The translations under genes were made by a program, and so were the position numbers. The notes beneath the pieces are model-generated. The model ran no database searches. It was not told the DNA's origin and saw only the letters and a list, made by a program, of their open reading frames with translations. Of a DNA stretch of 64,000 nt, positions 16,986 to 26,474 are shown in pieces. Source of the DNA: Gaiella sp. (GTDB lineage: Bacteria > Actinomycetota > Thermoleophilia > Gaiellales > Gaiellaceae); contig JAOSJZ010000001.1 in NCBI GenBank assembly GCA_027493885.1, positions 930,001 through 994,000 of the forward strand. The letters are read 5' to 3'. Positions within the stretch are counted from its first letter, which is position 1, and each line of letters starts with the position of its first letter.

Positions 16986-18296
16986 CTACTGCGCCGGCGC
17001 GGCCGACGGCTTCGGGTCGGGCAGGACGACGACGGCGAGCACGGCGACCGCGGCGGCGAGCACGCTGAGCGGCGCAACCTCGACCGCCGACGAGCCGACG
17101 AGCAGCGAGGAGAGCAGCGCGGCGCTGAACGGCGCCCGCAGGATCGCCGCCGTGCCGGCGGCGATGCCCATCGCCACCGCAGGCGTGACGGAGAGCCCCG
17201 GCAGCAGCGCGGCTGCCGCGAGAGCGAGTGCCGCCCCGATCGCGATACCGGGGAACACCGGCCCGCCGCGGAACCCCGCGCCGAGCGAGAGCGCGTACGC
17301 CGCCGCCTTCGCGGCCACGACGAGGAGAAGCACCCCGGCGGAGCCCTCGGCGACGAGCGCGGGCATCTCCGACTGCCCCGAGAAGAGCACGAGATCGACG
17401 GGGCGGTCGGTGACGGCGCGGAACACGACCGCGAGCACTCCCACGAGGAGCCCCGCGAGGACGAGCGTCGCCACCGGCCGCGCCGCTGCGCGCCGGGCCA
17501 CGGCATAGCCCCCGTGCCGCGCTGCGACGACGACGGCGGCGACGGCCGCCGAGAGCACAACGCACCAGGCCAGGTCGGCGATTCGCACGGTCTCGTAGGC
17601 GGGGAGGCCGGGCAGGGAGAGGTTCTGCTGGTGGAGGCCGGACCAGTCGGCGACTCCCGTGAAGACCAGCCCGCCGGAGCCGGCGGCGACGAAGCCGGGG
17701 AGCAGGGCGGCGCCCATCTGCCGGGCGGGGATCATGCCGCTCATCGCGACCATCTCGAACAGGAGGAGCGCGGCGACGAGGGCTCCGCCGAAGAGTGCCG
17801 CGATCGCCGCGAACGCTCCCGCCAGCACGAGCAGCTTCACGGTCTGCCCTTCCATCCGCACGACCCGGGCGGCGAGCGCGCCGAGCGCGAGCCCGATTGC
17901 GATCAGCGGCGCCTCCGGGCCGAGCACGAGCCCGAGCCCGAGCGTTGCCAGCGCCGCCAGCAGGATGCTCCCGAGGTCGACGAAGCGGACGTCGCCGATC
18001 GCGATCCCCTCGAGCGGCGAGTGGCCGCCGTGGCCCGGAAGGCGGACGGCTCCCGCGACGAGCAGGCCCGCGAGCCCGGGAACGAGGACGACGTACCACC
18101 ACGCCGGCTCGTTCCACCCGAGCCAGTCCGGGACGACCTCCCAGACCAGGTGGATGACGTCGTGGATCGCAGTCTGGAAGAGCACTGCGGCGAATGCGAC
18201 CGGGACGCCGAGCAGCCCCGCGTACACCAGCGTCCGCGCGTACTCCGCGCGCTCGCGCTCGGGCCCAGCCTCACCCGTCTCGGGAGCGTCTGCCAC
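16986..18296 (-). CDS. ClC-family chloride channel/transporter
   Basis: This 436-residue polytopic membrane protein has about ten or more hydrophobic helices and ClC signatures: LVLGPEAPLIAIG (the GxExP gating-glutamate motif) and GAGFRGGPVFPGIAIG (GxFxP). The first selectivity motif GSGIP is replaced here by PGHGGHSPLEG, so ion preference is uncertain. It moves chloride, possibly with protons, across the cytoplasmic membrane. No CBS domains follow. The start is a GTG at 18296. The downstream macro domain gene may be in the same transcript. Confidence 0.88.
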   Translation of the reverse strand: MADAPETGEAGPERERAEYARTLVYAGLLGVPVAFAAVLFQTAIHDVIHLVWEVVPDWLGWNEPAWWYVVLVPGLAGLLVAGAVRLPGHGGHSPLEGIAIGDVRFVDLGSILLAALATLGLGLVLGPEAPLIAIGLALGALAARVVRMEGQTVKLLVLAGAFAAIAALFGGALVAALLLFEMVAMSGMIPARQMGAALLPGFVAAGSGGLVFTGVADWSGLHQQNLSLPGLPAYETVRIADLAWCVVLSAAVAAVVVAARHGGYAVARRAAARPVATLVLAGLLVGVLAVVFRAVTDRPVDLVLFSGQSEMPALVAEGSAGVLLLVVAAKAAAYALSLGAGFRGGPVFPGIAIGAALALAAAALLPGLSVTPAVAMGIAAGTAAILRAPFSAALLSSLLVGSSAVEVAPLSVLAAAVAVLAVVVLPDPKPSAAPAQ

Positions 18297-18333
18297 CGGG
18301 CGATCCTCTCATCCCGGGCGGTCGTCCGGGGGC

Positions 18334-19212
18334 CTACGCGCTGACAGCGGGCGGGAGCGCGGCGGCGACCGCCTCGAGCTCGTCGTAGACCTCCTGCACC
18401 TGCTCGCGGGTGAGCGCGTCGACGTCGCTCACGCCGGCGACCCGCTCGACGAGGGCGACGACCGCCTCGCGGTCGACCTTCCCGTCCGGCGCGAGAAGCC
18501 CCGCAGCGCGGGCGAGCGCGAACACCCTGCGCACCTGCGGCTCCGAGGCGGGTCGCGCGTCGCCGCGCGAACGGAGGCGGAGATAGGCGCCATGGTCGAG
18601 CTCGACGGTCTCCGGCGCGATGCCCCGGGCGAGCAGGATCCGCAGCAGCGCGACCGTTGCGAGCGCGTCGCCCCGCGCGTCGTGGGCCTCGTCCAGCGGC
18701 ACCCCGTGCCGCGCGCACAGCGACTCGAGCCGGTGGCTCGCCTCGCCCGGCTCGACCAGGCGGAAGGCATCGAGCGTGCACGCGACTCCGGCCGGCCGGT
18801 AGCCGATCCCCGCCCGCGCGAAGGCGTGCTCGAGGAGCGACAGGTCGAAGTCGGCGTTGTGCGCCACGAAGACGGCGCGGTCGAGCAGCGCGAGGAGCTC
18901 ACCCGCCAGCTCGGCGAAGCGGGGGGCGGTGGCGACCGCCGCGTCGTCGATCCCGTGCACCGACGTCGCCTCCGGCGGGATCGGCCCCGTCGGCCGGACG
19001 AGGCTCGCGAAGCGATCGAGCTCGACCCCCTCGGCGTCGAGCCGTACGACCGCGAGCGAGACGATCTCGTCCGACTCGACGCTGGTGCCCGTCGTCTCGA
19101 GGTCGACGACCGCATAGGCGACGGGCGGCGGCACCTCGTCCCGCCGCCGGACGCTCCCGGGTAGCCCTCCGGCGCCGGGAACGAGGCGGAGCACCCTGTC
19201 CGAGCGAGCCAT
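18334..19212 (-). CDS. DnaQ-like 3'-5' exonuclease (DEDDh)
   Basis: The 292-residue protein carries an exonuclease domain with all three Exo motifs: VVDLETTGTSVESD, VFVAHNADFDLSLLEHAF and AHDARGDALATVALL (DEDDh type). A C-terminal extension of about 90 residues (EPQVRRVFALARAAGLL onward) is not part of the nuclease and resembles a small helical domain. It could be a polymerase III epsilon-like proofreader or a stand-alone repair nuclease. The ATG at 19212 (MARSDRVLRLVPGAGG) is chosen as the nearest start that leaves a short leader before the domain. It precedes the ClC gene on the same strand. Confidence 0.85.
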   Translation of the reverse strand: MARSDRVLRLVPGAGGLPGSVRRRDEVPPPVAYAVVDLETTGTSVESDEIVSLAVVRLDAEGVELDRFASLVRPTGPIPPEATSVHGIDDAAVATAPRFAELAGELLALLDRAVFVAHNADFDLSLLEHAFARAGIGYRPAGVACTLDAFRLVEPGEASHRLESLCARHGVPLDEAHDARGDALATVALLRILLARGIAPETVELDHGAYLRLRSRGDARPASEPQVRRVFALARAAGLLAPDGKVDREAVVALVERVAGVSDVDALTREQVQEVYDELEAVAAALPPAVSA

Positions 19213-19316
19213 GCCGCGAGCATGTCGTTCGCGTCGGACGGAGCGCCTCGCAGAAATGCCCTTCATGCAGGGAGATCGCGGTGCGCCGCGCCGTCCCTTA
19301 CGGCCCGCGCCTCGAC

Positions 19317-22300
19317 TCAGCGGGTCAGCTCGACGAAGCGGCACACCGCGCTCACGAGCCGCATCTGCCCCACCGTCCTGCAGTCGGCGTCGAGGAGCGC
19401 CGGCGAGCAGACGAGCACCGCGCGGCACTGCGCCCGCGAGGTCGCGACGTTGAAGCGGTGCGAGTCGAAGGCGAAGCCGAGCCCGCGCGGCGCGTCCTCG
19501 CTCGTCGAGCTCGCCATCGAGACGAAGACGACGGGCGCCTGCTGGCCCTGGAACTTGTCGACCGTGCCCACCCTCACGGCCGCGGGCAGCTTCGCGCGCA
19601 GCATCCGCACCTGCGCGTTGTAGGGCGCCACGACGAGGATGTCCCGCTCCGCGAGCGGCCTCGTCGAGCCGTGCTCGTCGGTGAACGGCGTCCCGAGGAG
19701 CTCCCCGACCGCCGTCGAGATCGCCCGAACCTCCTCGGGGGACGACTGGCCGTGGCCCTCGTGCTCGACCGGGATCCACGCCGGCCCGTTCCCACGCGCG
19801 AGGCTCCGCGCGGCGGCGGGCGGCGCCCAGCCGAGCCTGCCCTCGTAGTAGGCGTCCGAGGTGAACGCGCAGAGCTCCGGGCGCAGGCGCCAGGTCTTGG
19901 CGAGGAACAGCCCCTCGTCTGCGGGCACGGTCTGGTGGTCGCCGAGCAGGTGCTGGAGCACCGACCGGCCGGATCCCTCGGGGTGGGAGCCCTGGGACAC
20001 CTGCGGCAGCTGGTTCGGGTCGCCGAGCAGCACGAGCGAGCGCGCCGAGGTCCCGGCTGCGAGCACGTCGGCGAGCGAGAGCTGCCCTGCCTCGTCGACG
20101 AAGAGCACGTCAACCGGGCGCTCCGCTTCGTGGAGATCGACCGCCTCGCGGGTCAGGGCCCACCCCGTCCCCGCGACGAGGTCGAACGCCGGGTCGGCGC
20201 AGACGTCGACCTCGGTCGAGGAGACGACGCACCGCGACTCGAACCGCGTCTCGGACCCCTCCTCGTCGCGCGCTCGTTTGACGCCGGTGAAGACGAAGCC
20301 GTCCTGGCGGTCGGCCTCCTCCTGGATCGCCGCGAGGAGGTTGTTGATCGCCCGGTGGCTGAGCGAGGTGACGCCCACCCGCTTGCCGTCGCGCATGAGC
20401 GCGATCGCCATCCTCGCCCCCTGCCACGTCTTGCCGGACCCCGGTGGGCCCTGGACGAAGAGGTAGCTCGCGCCGAGGGTTCGCGCCGCCTCGACGGGCC
20501 CGCGGTCGAGCCGGACGTCGGGCTGCCGGCGCTCCAGCAGCGCGACGAGCGACGGATAGGCCCCGAGGTCGCCGTCCGCGTAGGGGCGGACGAACCGGAG
20601 CAGCGCGTCCCGCTTGACCCAGTCCTCGATCGGCTTCCCCGGGGTCAGCCCGCGCGGAAGCGGCTCGTCGGCGCGCTTCTTCCCGCGAACGACGGTGACG
20701 AGCCCGTGCTCGTCGTCCACCCGGATGCGATAGCTGCGGCGCGTGTCGGGATCCCACGCCTCGCCTTCGAGCTTGTGCTCCTGCGGCGGGAAGGTCATGC
20801 GATACGCGTGGCTCTGCTCCTCGGCCTCGGGCGGCACGCCGTCCCAGGCGAGGCCGCCGATCGCGGTGCGATCGCGGATCAGCTCGTCGTCGTCGAGTTG
20901 CGGCCAGCGGAACCACTCCCACCACTGCGGGCGCTGCTCGCGCTGGTGGTAGTCGACGAGGTGGGCGAGGAGCCGCCGCGGCTCCCCCTCCTCCGCCCCG
21001 TGGCGGAGGCGGGCCTTCAGCGCGGCGCGCTCCGCGTCGGCCTCGACCGCCTCCTCCTTGCGCTCGCGCGGCTCCGGCACGGTCCGCCACGGGAGACCTG
21101 CCGGCCGGATCGAGAGCAGCCACGCGTGCAGCTCGTAGGTCGAGCGGCAGTCCTCCTCGTTGTAGCGCTCGACACCCTCGAGGATCGCGTCGTCGCCCGT
21201 CTCGAGCCACTCCTCGAATGCGACGACGGCGTCGTCGCCGCCCTTCACCGACGCCGTGCGAATGAACCCGTAGAGCGCCTCGATCGCCTTGATCGAGTAG
21301 CTGTCGGTCGACGCCCTGAGCGCCTGCCGGACGATCCGGTACAGGTCGACGAGCAGCTCGCCGCGGAGGACGTCGTCCACCTCCTGCTCGCGCGTCCCGT
21401 GCTCGCCCGCGAGCCGCGTGAGCGCGGTCCGCTCGTACGCGGCGTAGTGGTACACGTGCATGCCCGGGTGCTGGCGCCGGCGCTCGACCAGCCAGTCGAC
21501 GAACCGCGTGAACACCTCCCGCTCGCCGTCGCGGTCGCGGGCCCAGAGCGCCTCGTAGCGAACGGCACCCTCCGCGTCGCGGTAGCAGTAGCCGAACAGG
21601 AACTCGAGCCCGCGCGAGGTCTCGTAGAACGGATGCCCCTCGAGGTCGAGCCATACGTCGCCGCGGTCGGGCGCTGGCAGCAGCCGGAAGCCGCGCTCCT
21701 CCTCGTCGGGCAGGAGCTCGAACAGGTGGCGGCCCTCGACCCGCCCGCGGAGCTGGAGCTCGGCCTGGTGGCGCAGACGCTCGAAGGTCTCGGCGCGCAT
21801 CTCGTCGGGCGCGCCGCCGTTCGACCCGGGCAGCACGCCCAGCTCCGCGAGCGTCCCGATCCCGTTCTCGATCAGCGTCTCGGCCCACCCGCGCCGCATC
21901 CCTGCGACGAGGACGAGATGGTCGTCCTCCACGCGCCGCTCGCGGCAGACGTTCCGGAAGTCGCAGATCCCGCAGTGCGCGCACGGCCACGGATACGTCG
22001 CGTCCCGGCGCCCGAGCGCGTCGAGAAAGCGCCCGCGCACCCGGCGGTTGTAGGCATGGAGCTCGGCGACCCGGAAGCTCTCGCGCTCGCCGAGCCCGTT
22101 CTCGACGTGGATCCGCTCGACCGGGGCTCCCTGCAGGCGCTCGACCTGCTCGGCGTAGAAGAGGAGCTGGAGCACGTGCGCCGGCTTGGCCGACCGCGCG
22201 AGCTTCGTGTCGACGGGCTCGTACGTCCCCTCCGCTGTCCGCTCGAGGAAGTCCGCGAAGCCGCGCCAGCGCGCGTCCAGGCTGACGAGGTACGGCTGGT

Positions 22301-22613
22301 AGATCACGTCGGCAGCGCGTTCGCCGATCGCCTCCTCGGTGAGCCGCCGGGCCTCCTCGGCGTCGAAGCCCTCGTCGTCGTAGGTCGGGATGCGGACGAC
22401 CGAGCGCCCGTCCGCCTCGAGCCGCGCGAGGTAGGCGGCCTCGTGCTCGCGCCCCTTGCGGAAGATGAGCTCGACGTGCGTGTCGTCGACGTGGGGCCGC
22501 TCGAGCTCTCCGCGAACAACGGCCAGCTCGAGCGTCGTCAGGTGCGGGCAGGCGAGGTGCGCCGAGAGGTCGGACGGGGAGAGCTGGATCCTGCCGTCGG
22601 AGCGGAGCCGCAC
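19317..22613 (-). CDS. TM0106-type RecB-like nuclease fused to SF1 helicase
   Basis: The protein is about 1098 residues. The N-terminal third is a RecB-like PD-(D/E)XK nuclease of the TM0106 group, with a DxK core in YEPVDTKLARS and an iron-sulfur-type cysteine cluster CAHCGICDFRNVC. The C-terminal half is an SF1 (Dna2/Upf1-like) helicase with Walker A GPPGSGKT, Walker B DVLFVDEAGQL, LLGDPNQLPQVSQG and TVDKFQGQQAPVVFVSMA. It probably unwinds and cuts DNA ends in repair. The GTG at 22613 sits just before the first conserved residues (IQLSPSDLSAHLACP), and a GATACT box lies a few bases upstream. Longer upstream readings are non-conserved and overlap the next gene. Confidence 0.88.
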   Translation of the reverse strand: MRLRSDGRIQLSPSDLSAHLACPHLTTLELAVVRGELERPHVDDTHVELIFRKGREHEAAYLARLEADGRSVVRIPTYDDEGFDAEEARRLTEEAIGERAADVIYQPYLVSLDARWRGFADFLERTAEGTYEPVDTKLARSAKPAHVLQLLFYAEQVERLQGAPVERIHVENGLGERESFRVAELHAYNRRVRGRFLDALGRRDATYPWPCAHCGICDFRNVCRERRVEDDHLVLVAGMRRGWAETLIENGIGTLAELGVLPGSNGGAPDEMRAETFERLRHQAELQLRGRVEGRHLFELLPDEEERGFRLLPAPDRGDVWLDLEGHPFYETSRGLEFLFGYCYRDAEGAVRYEALWARDRDGEREVFTRFVDWLVERRRQHPGMHVYHYAAYERTALTRLAGEHGTREQEVDDVLRGELLVDLYRIVRQALRASTDSYSIKAIEALYGFIRTASVKGGDDAVVAFEEWLETGDDAILEGVERYNEEDCRSTYELHAWLLSIRPAGLPWRTVPEPRERKEEAVEADAERAALKARLRHGAEEGEPRRLLAHLVDYHQREQRPQWWEWFRWPQLDDDELIRDRTAIGGLAWDGVPPEAEEQSHAYRMTFPPQEHKLEGEAWDPDTRRSYRIRVDDEHGLVTVVRGKKRADEPLPRGLTPGKPIEDWVKRDALLRFVRPYADGDLGAYPSLVALLERRQPDVRLDRGPVEAARTLGASYLFVQGPPGSGKTWQGARMAIALMRDGKRVGVTSLSHRAINNLLAAIQEEADRQDGFVFTGVKRARDEEGSETRFESRCVVSSTEVDVCADPAFDLVAGTGWALTREAVDLHEAERPVDVLFVDEAGQLSLADVLAAGTSARSLVLLGDPNQLPQVSQGSHPEGSGRSVLQHLLGDHQTVPADEGLFLAKTWRLRPELCAFTSDAYYEGRLGWAPPAAARSLARGNGPAWIPVEHEGHGQSSPEEVRAISTAVGELLGTPFTDEHGSTRPLAERDILVVAPYNAQVRMLRAKLPAAVRVGTVDKFQGQQAPVVFVSMASSTSEDAPRGLGFAFDSHRFNVATSRAQCRAVLVCSPALLDADCRTVGQMRLVSAVCRFVELTR

Positions 22614-22678
22614 ACGAGGAGTATCGGCCTCCCGCCGGCGCCGGCTTACGCGTGACTCGGTGAGCCTCGACGGCGGAT

Positions 22679-22712
22679 GCGTCCGCGCCGCTCCCCCGAA
22701 CGGCGCGGACGC
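22679..22712 (-). terminator. Hairpin after the short hypothetical gene
   Basis: GCGTCCGCGCCG and CGGCGCGGACGC form a perfect 12-base stem with a ten-base loop, just past the stop at 22726 on the minus strand. Confidence 0.55.
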
Positions 22713-22725
22713 GTCGTGCGGGCGC

Positions 22726-22929
22726 CTACAGCACGATCCGCGCAGCGATCGCGCTGGGGCAGCCCTGCTGCACCAGGCTGACCGCCCGGTGCAGGTCGAC
22801 GTCCGTGCGGAGGGCGACGTCCACCGCATCCGCGATGTCGAAGCCGGCGCGCAGGAGCTCGTCGAAGCGCCAGCGACGGACGAGGTCGCGATCGGGAAGC
22901 GCTGTCTGCTCGACCTGTGCCGCAGCCAT
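22726..22929 (-). CDS. Short conserved hypothetical protein
   Basis: The 67-residue charged protein has the pattern WRFDELLRAGFDIADAVDVAL followed by DVDLHRAVSLVQQGCPSA. From general knowledge this resembles a short actinobacterial protein family of unknown function. It has no signal peptide, membrane segment or metal motif. The ATG at 22929 is preceded by a G-rich ribosome site, and a strong hairpin follows the gene. Confidence 0.6.
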   Translation of the reverse strand: MAAAQVEQTALPDRDLVRRWRFDELLRAGFDIADAVDVALRTDVDLHRAVSLVQQGCPSAIAARIVL

Positions 22930-23130
22930 CGGGCCCCCTTTCCCCCTCAGGTGCCGATGTGCACGTTCTGACGAACTCCGGCCACGCCGGCCATCCCTCG
23001 TTCGAGGGATCGCCGATGGTCGGGCGTCAGTGCCGCACGACGACCAGCCCCGCGACCTCCTTCGCGATGACCGGTCTTCTCACGCTACCCGGACGCAGAC
23101 GTGACCCGGTGTCGCATGCGCGTCGTGACC

Positions 23131-23634
23131 TCAGGCGAGCGCGGCGCGCAGGGAGAGCTCCGGCCCCTCGAAGCGCACGTCCAGGCGGCCGAGCACCCGG
23201 CGCAACAGCGAGACCGCGACGGGGTTGTCGCTCGCGACGAGCGCGGTGATCTCCCGGATCCCAGCCGCGCGCGCGTCTGCGACGAGCTCCTCGGCGAGCG
23301 CCGACCCGATGCCGAGCCCCTGGTGCTCGTCCACGACCTCGAACGCGATCTCGGCGCTCGCGCCCTCGCGCACGATCCGCGCGAGCCCGACGGGCCGCTC
23401 GTCGCCCGCCAGGTACGCGACGAGGACGTGACGCGTCCCGTCGACCACGGCGAGGTGCTCGAGCTCGGCCGGCGAGAGCGACGGCTTCGGCCCGTTGAAG
23501 CGCGCACGCCGCGATCGCTCGCCGAGCCGCTCGAACACGCTCGCGACGGTCTCGACGTCACCGTTTCGCAGCGGCCGCACCACGATCGCGCGAGCGCTGA
23601 CGTGGCGGAGCCGTACGTAGCGGGCGTGCGTCAT
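23131..23634 (-). CDS. GNAT-family N-acetyltransferase
   Basis: The 167-residue protein has a GNAT fold. The acetyl-CoA-binding motif A is HQGLGIGSALAEELV, preceded by the strand AEIAFEVVD and followed by ITALVASDNPVAVSLLRR. The substrate is unknown. Its ATG at 23634 overlaps the stop of the upstream MFS gene as ATGA, so the two are co-translated. This explains why the start is placed here. Confidence 0.85.
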   Translation of the reverse strand: MTHARYVRLRHVSARAIVVRPLRNGDVETVASVFERLGERSRRARFNGPKPSLSPAELEHLAVVDGTRHVLVAYLAGDERPVGLARIVREGASAEIAFEVVDEHQGLGIGSALAEELVADARAAGIREITALVASDNPVAVSLLRRVLGRLDVRFEGPELSLRAALA

Positions 23635-24860
23635 CGCGACCCACTCCCCGCCGCCGCCGCGGCCGGGTGGAGCACGAGCGGCCTGCGTGCGAATCGAACC
23701 GAGACGTACGGGAGCGTCGAGGCGACGAAGAGCGCGCCGAACACGACGCCGAGCCCGGCGAACCCACCGAGCGCGAACGCGATCCCACCCACGAGCGAGC
23801 CGATCAGGTACCCGAGCTGCGTCGTCACGGCGCGGACGACGCCGACCTCGCGCCCGAGCTCGCCGGCCACTGCGAACCCGTAGACCGTCCCGCTCACCGT
23901 TCTCGTCGCCGCCATCACGGCGGCGAGCGAGAAGAAGACGAACGTCACCGCGACGCCCGCCGTCACGCCCCAGTTGAGCGCGACCGCGACCGCGGCGCCC
24001 ACGCTGCAGGCGAGCATCGAGCGTCGCGCGCCCTCGGCCGCCATGCGCCCGGCCCGCTGGTTTGCGAGCAGGTACGCCACGGCGATGCCCCCGAGCGCGA
24101 TGCCGGTCGCAGACGTCGAGAGGCCGTACTCGTCGGTGAGCAGCGCGCCCGAGTAGACGAGCGTGCCGGCCCAGGCGGAGTTCGCCATCAGCTCCCCGAA
24201 CGCCCACCGCCGCGCGTGCGGGATCCGGAGGAGCCCGCGGAGCGACGTCCCCCTCTCCGCGAGCGGCCCATCGTGCGGCCTGCCCGCGACGGCGAGCCCG
24301 GCGATGAGCGCTGCGGGCAGCGGCAGCGCGAGGAAGGCGAGGCGCCAGTGGGCCTCGGCGACGAGGCCGATCACCGGCATGCCCACGATCCAGGCCGCCG
24401 GCGGGCCGGCGAGCGCGTGCGCGACGACGCGCGTGCGCCGCCCGGGCTCGCTCCACGCCGCTGCCGCGGCGACACCCGCCGCGAGCAGGATCGCGATCCC
24501 GCCCCACATCGGCACCTGCGCCAGCGCGAGCAGCGCGAACGTCGGCGCGGCGGCGCTCGCGACCGAGCCCACGGCGAGGAGCGCCGTCCCGACCCCGAGG
24601 AGCGCCCGTGGGGAGAACCGCGTGAGCGCCTTCCCGGCGGCGAGCGCGACCAGCGCCGCAAGCGGCGCCGCGAGGATCCGCAGCTGCCCCGCAGTCGCGA
24701 TCGAGACGCCGAAGTCGTCCGCGACGTCGCTCAGGATCGGCGAGAGGACGAGGATGCCGCTCTGGCTCGCGAAGAGCGCCAGGAAGAGGACGAGCGACGG
24801 CGAGCCGAACAGGCCGCGCACGCCGGCCGGGCCCTCGGGAAGCGAGCGAGACGCGTCCAT
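23631..24860 (-). CDS. MFS transporter
   Basis: This 409-residue membrane protein has about twelve hydrophobic segments typical of the major facilitator superfamily (LVLFLALFASQSGILVLSPI, then a loop with RFSPRALLG between early helices). It is probably an exporter of a small molecule through the cytoplasmic membrane. The ATG at 24860 (MDASRSLPEG) gives a short cytoplasmic tail and is preferred over an earlier in-frame codon. It is co-translated with the GNAT acetyltransferase, a pairing seen in drug or metabolite modification-efflux loci. That role is an inference. Confidence 0.85.
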   Translation of the reverse strand: MDASRSLPEGPAGVRGLFGSPSLVLFLALFASQSGILVLSPILSDVADDFGVSIATAGQLRILAAPLAALVALAAGKALTRFSPRALLGVGTALLAVGSVASAAAPTFALLALAQVPMWGGIAILLAAGVAAAAAWSEPGRRTRVVAHALAGPPAAWIVGMPVIGLVAEAHWRLAFLALPLPAALIAGLAVAGRPHDGPLAERGTSLRGLLRIPHARRWAFGELMANSAWAGTLVYSGALLTDEYGLSTSATGIALGGIAVAYLLANQRAGRMAAEGARRSMLACSVGAAVAVALNWGVTAGVAVTFVFFSLAAVMAATRTVSGTVYGFAVAGELGREVGVVRAVTTQLGYLIGSLVGGIAFALGGFAGLGVVFGALFVASTLPYVSVRFARRPLVLHPAAAAAGSGSR

Positions 24861-24999
24861 CGCCGGAGCTTCGCGGCCGGGCCCCGCGTGGCGGCTACGG
24901 CCGGCACCCGAAGCCCCGGGTGCCAACCGGCCTCCTGCGAGGTACGGGTAGCACTACCCCACCGCGGCGGTGGCTGTCGCCTCGCCGCCTTCCCCGGTC

Positions 25000-25464
25000 T
25001 CAGCCGGGAAGCTCGCCCGGCAGGCCGAACCGCGGGTACAGCGCCGCCGAGTCGGCGAACGCGGTGATCTCCCTGACGCGGTCGCCCTCGAGGGCCAGCA
25101 CCTCGATCGCCGCCGGCAGGTACACGTTCCGCTCCGCGTGGAGGATGTACCACGCGATCCCGACCTGCCCGCCCGCGCTGACGACGACGTGGCGCAGTAC
25201 CGGCGTGAACTGCGAGACGAACGCGACCACGTCCTCGCGCCCGGCGAACCAGCACGGGAAGGACGGCATCGCGAAGGTCGCGTCCTCGACTAGCACCGCC
25301 ACCATCGCCTGGACGTTCCGGCTCTCCCACGCCGCGACGTAGCGCTCGACGAGCCCGCGAAGGCCGTCGTCACCCAGCGACCGGAGCGTCGCCTGTTGCG
25401 AGCGCTCCGGCAGCGCTTGGTCGACCGTCTTCCGCGCGCGCTGGAGCGGCGTCTCGGCGACCAC
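25000..25464 (-). pseudogene. C-terminal fragment of a SigG-type ECF sigma factor (SnoaL-like domain)
   Basis: The 154 residues match the end of actinobacterial SigG-like sigma factors. The linker LQRARKTVDQALPERSQQATL is followed by a SnoaL/NTF2-like domain (YVAAWESRNVQAMVAVL, ATFAMPSFPCWFAGRE). The sigma-2 and sigma-4 regions that contact polymerase and promoter are absent. Upstream on the same strand are a hydrolase fragment and a dihydrofolate-reductase-like fragment, so the locus has lost DNA. A stand-alone SnoaL-like protein could still be made from the GTG near 25464, but a remnant is the better explanation. Confidence 0.65.
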
Positions 25465-25469
25465 GGAGG

Positions 25470-25705
25470 AGCTCCTCGAGCACGGGCGCGAGTGCCTTCA
25501 TCGAGACATTGTGGCTCTGCCCCTCGAGCGTGCGCGGCGCACCATCCCTTCGCGCATGAACCAGCTCGCCGCCGCTCCACGGCGGCCCGACGCGACGAGC
25601 TCGTCGAGCCGCTCGGCGAAGCCCGGGTGTGGCAGGTGCCCGCTCCCGTCGACCGCGAACGGCGGCTGGTAGACGACGGCGCGCTCGACGGGGTGGCCGC
25701 TCACG
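25470..25705 (-). pseudogene. Alpha/beta hydrolase fragments joined by internal deletion
   Basis: VERAVVYQPPFAVDGSGHL and FAERLDELVASGRRGAA resemble the cap region of a small alpha/beta hydrolase. After a one-base shift, RTLEGQSHNVSMKALAPVL resembles the extreme C-terminus with its catalytic histidine (QSH). The middle of the enzyme and its nucleophile are missing. It lies between two other truncated genes and is read as a deletion scar. Confidence 0.5.
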
Positions 25706-25714
25706 CGCCCGCCG

Positions 25715-26016
25715 TGACTCGACGAGCCCGAGCGGCCCGGGCGATGAGCCGTCGGGAAAGAGCTTCGCGCCCTGTCCGACGACGAGCGGGTGCACGAGCA
25801 GCCGCAGCTCGTCCAGGAGGTGGCGCTCGAGCAGCGATCGCACGAGCGTGGCGCTCCCCGACATGCCGATGTTCGTGCCGGGCCGCGCCTCGAGCCCGCC
25901 GACAACCTCGGCGAGATCGCCTTCGAGCAGCGTCGATTGCTGCCACTCGACCTGCTCGAGGGTCGTCGAGGCGACGTACTTCGGCGTCTCGTTCATGATC
26001 GACACGAAGGGTCGGC
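25715..26016 (-). pseudogene. RibD C-terminal / dihydrofolate-reductase-like fragment
   Basis: PFVSIMNETPKYVASTTL through GTNIGMSGSATLVRSLLE to LLVHPLVVGQGAKLFPDG and PLGLVES are the central and late parts of a RibD-C/dihydrofolate-reductase-like protein. The first 70 or so residues with the substrate site and the last strand are missing. The frame then runs into unrelated sequence. It is a truncated gene. Confidence 0.6.
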
Positions 26017-26084
26017 GGCCGGATCCTGCTCCGGCCAGTACGCAGCCCATTCCTCGTATCATCGCACGGCGCGCCGCGCGGAGC

Positions 26085-26434
26085 TCAGTCGCCCGCGACG
26101 AAGAAGACCCACGTGCCGTCCGGCCGGATGCCCCTTCGCCAGCCGAGGTACCCGGCGCCCTCGACGAAGACGCTCTCGAGCGGCCCGAGCGGCGCGAGCA
26201 GCTCGCGCCCGTGCGCGGTGAGCTCGTCGATGCTCGCGGCGTCGTACGTCGCGACGGCGGCCGGCAGCCCGGTCTCGAGCGCTGCGACCGTCGCCGTGCG
26301 GGTGACGGTCGTCGTGTCCGTCACCGTCTCGGCGTCCCGGGTCTCGCGCGCGCCGAACCACCCCGCCGCACCCCCAGGACGAGGAGCACCACGACCGAGC
26401 CGAGGACGACGGCGATTCGCTTCGCGCGCCTCAT
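26085..26434 (-). CDS. Membrane-anchored hypothetical protein (one frameshift)
   Basis: The start MRRAKRIAVVLGSVVVLLVLG is a single N-terminal membrane anchor. After restoring one base in the CCCCC run (26371-26375), the frame continues through AAGWFGARETRDAE, a Thr-rich stretch, and ends in GYLGWRRGIRPDGTWVFFVAGD. Total length is about 116 residues. No known family is recognised. It is probably an extracytoplasmic domain on a membrane stalk. The start lies close to the divergent SUI1 gene, so the two share a short promoter region. Confidence 0.5.
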
Positions 26435-26474
26435 CCCGGGATCATGCCCCGTGAGCCCGAATCGAACCGCGACG

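Noticed and set aside
22930..23130. Possible tRNA or small RNA in the hairpin-rich interval
   Set aside because: Short hairpins exist, but there is no cloverleaf with a CCA-type end and T-loop sequence, and no small RNA family is recognisable.
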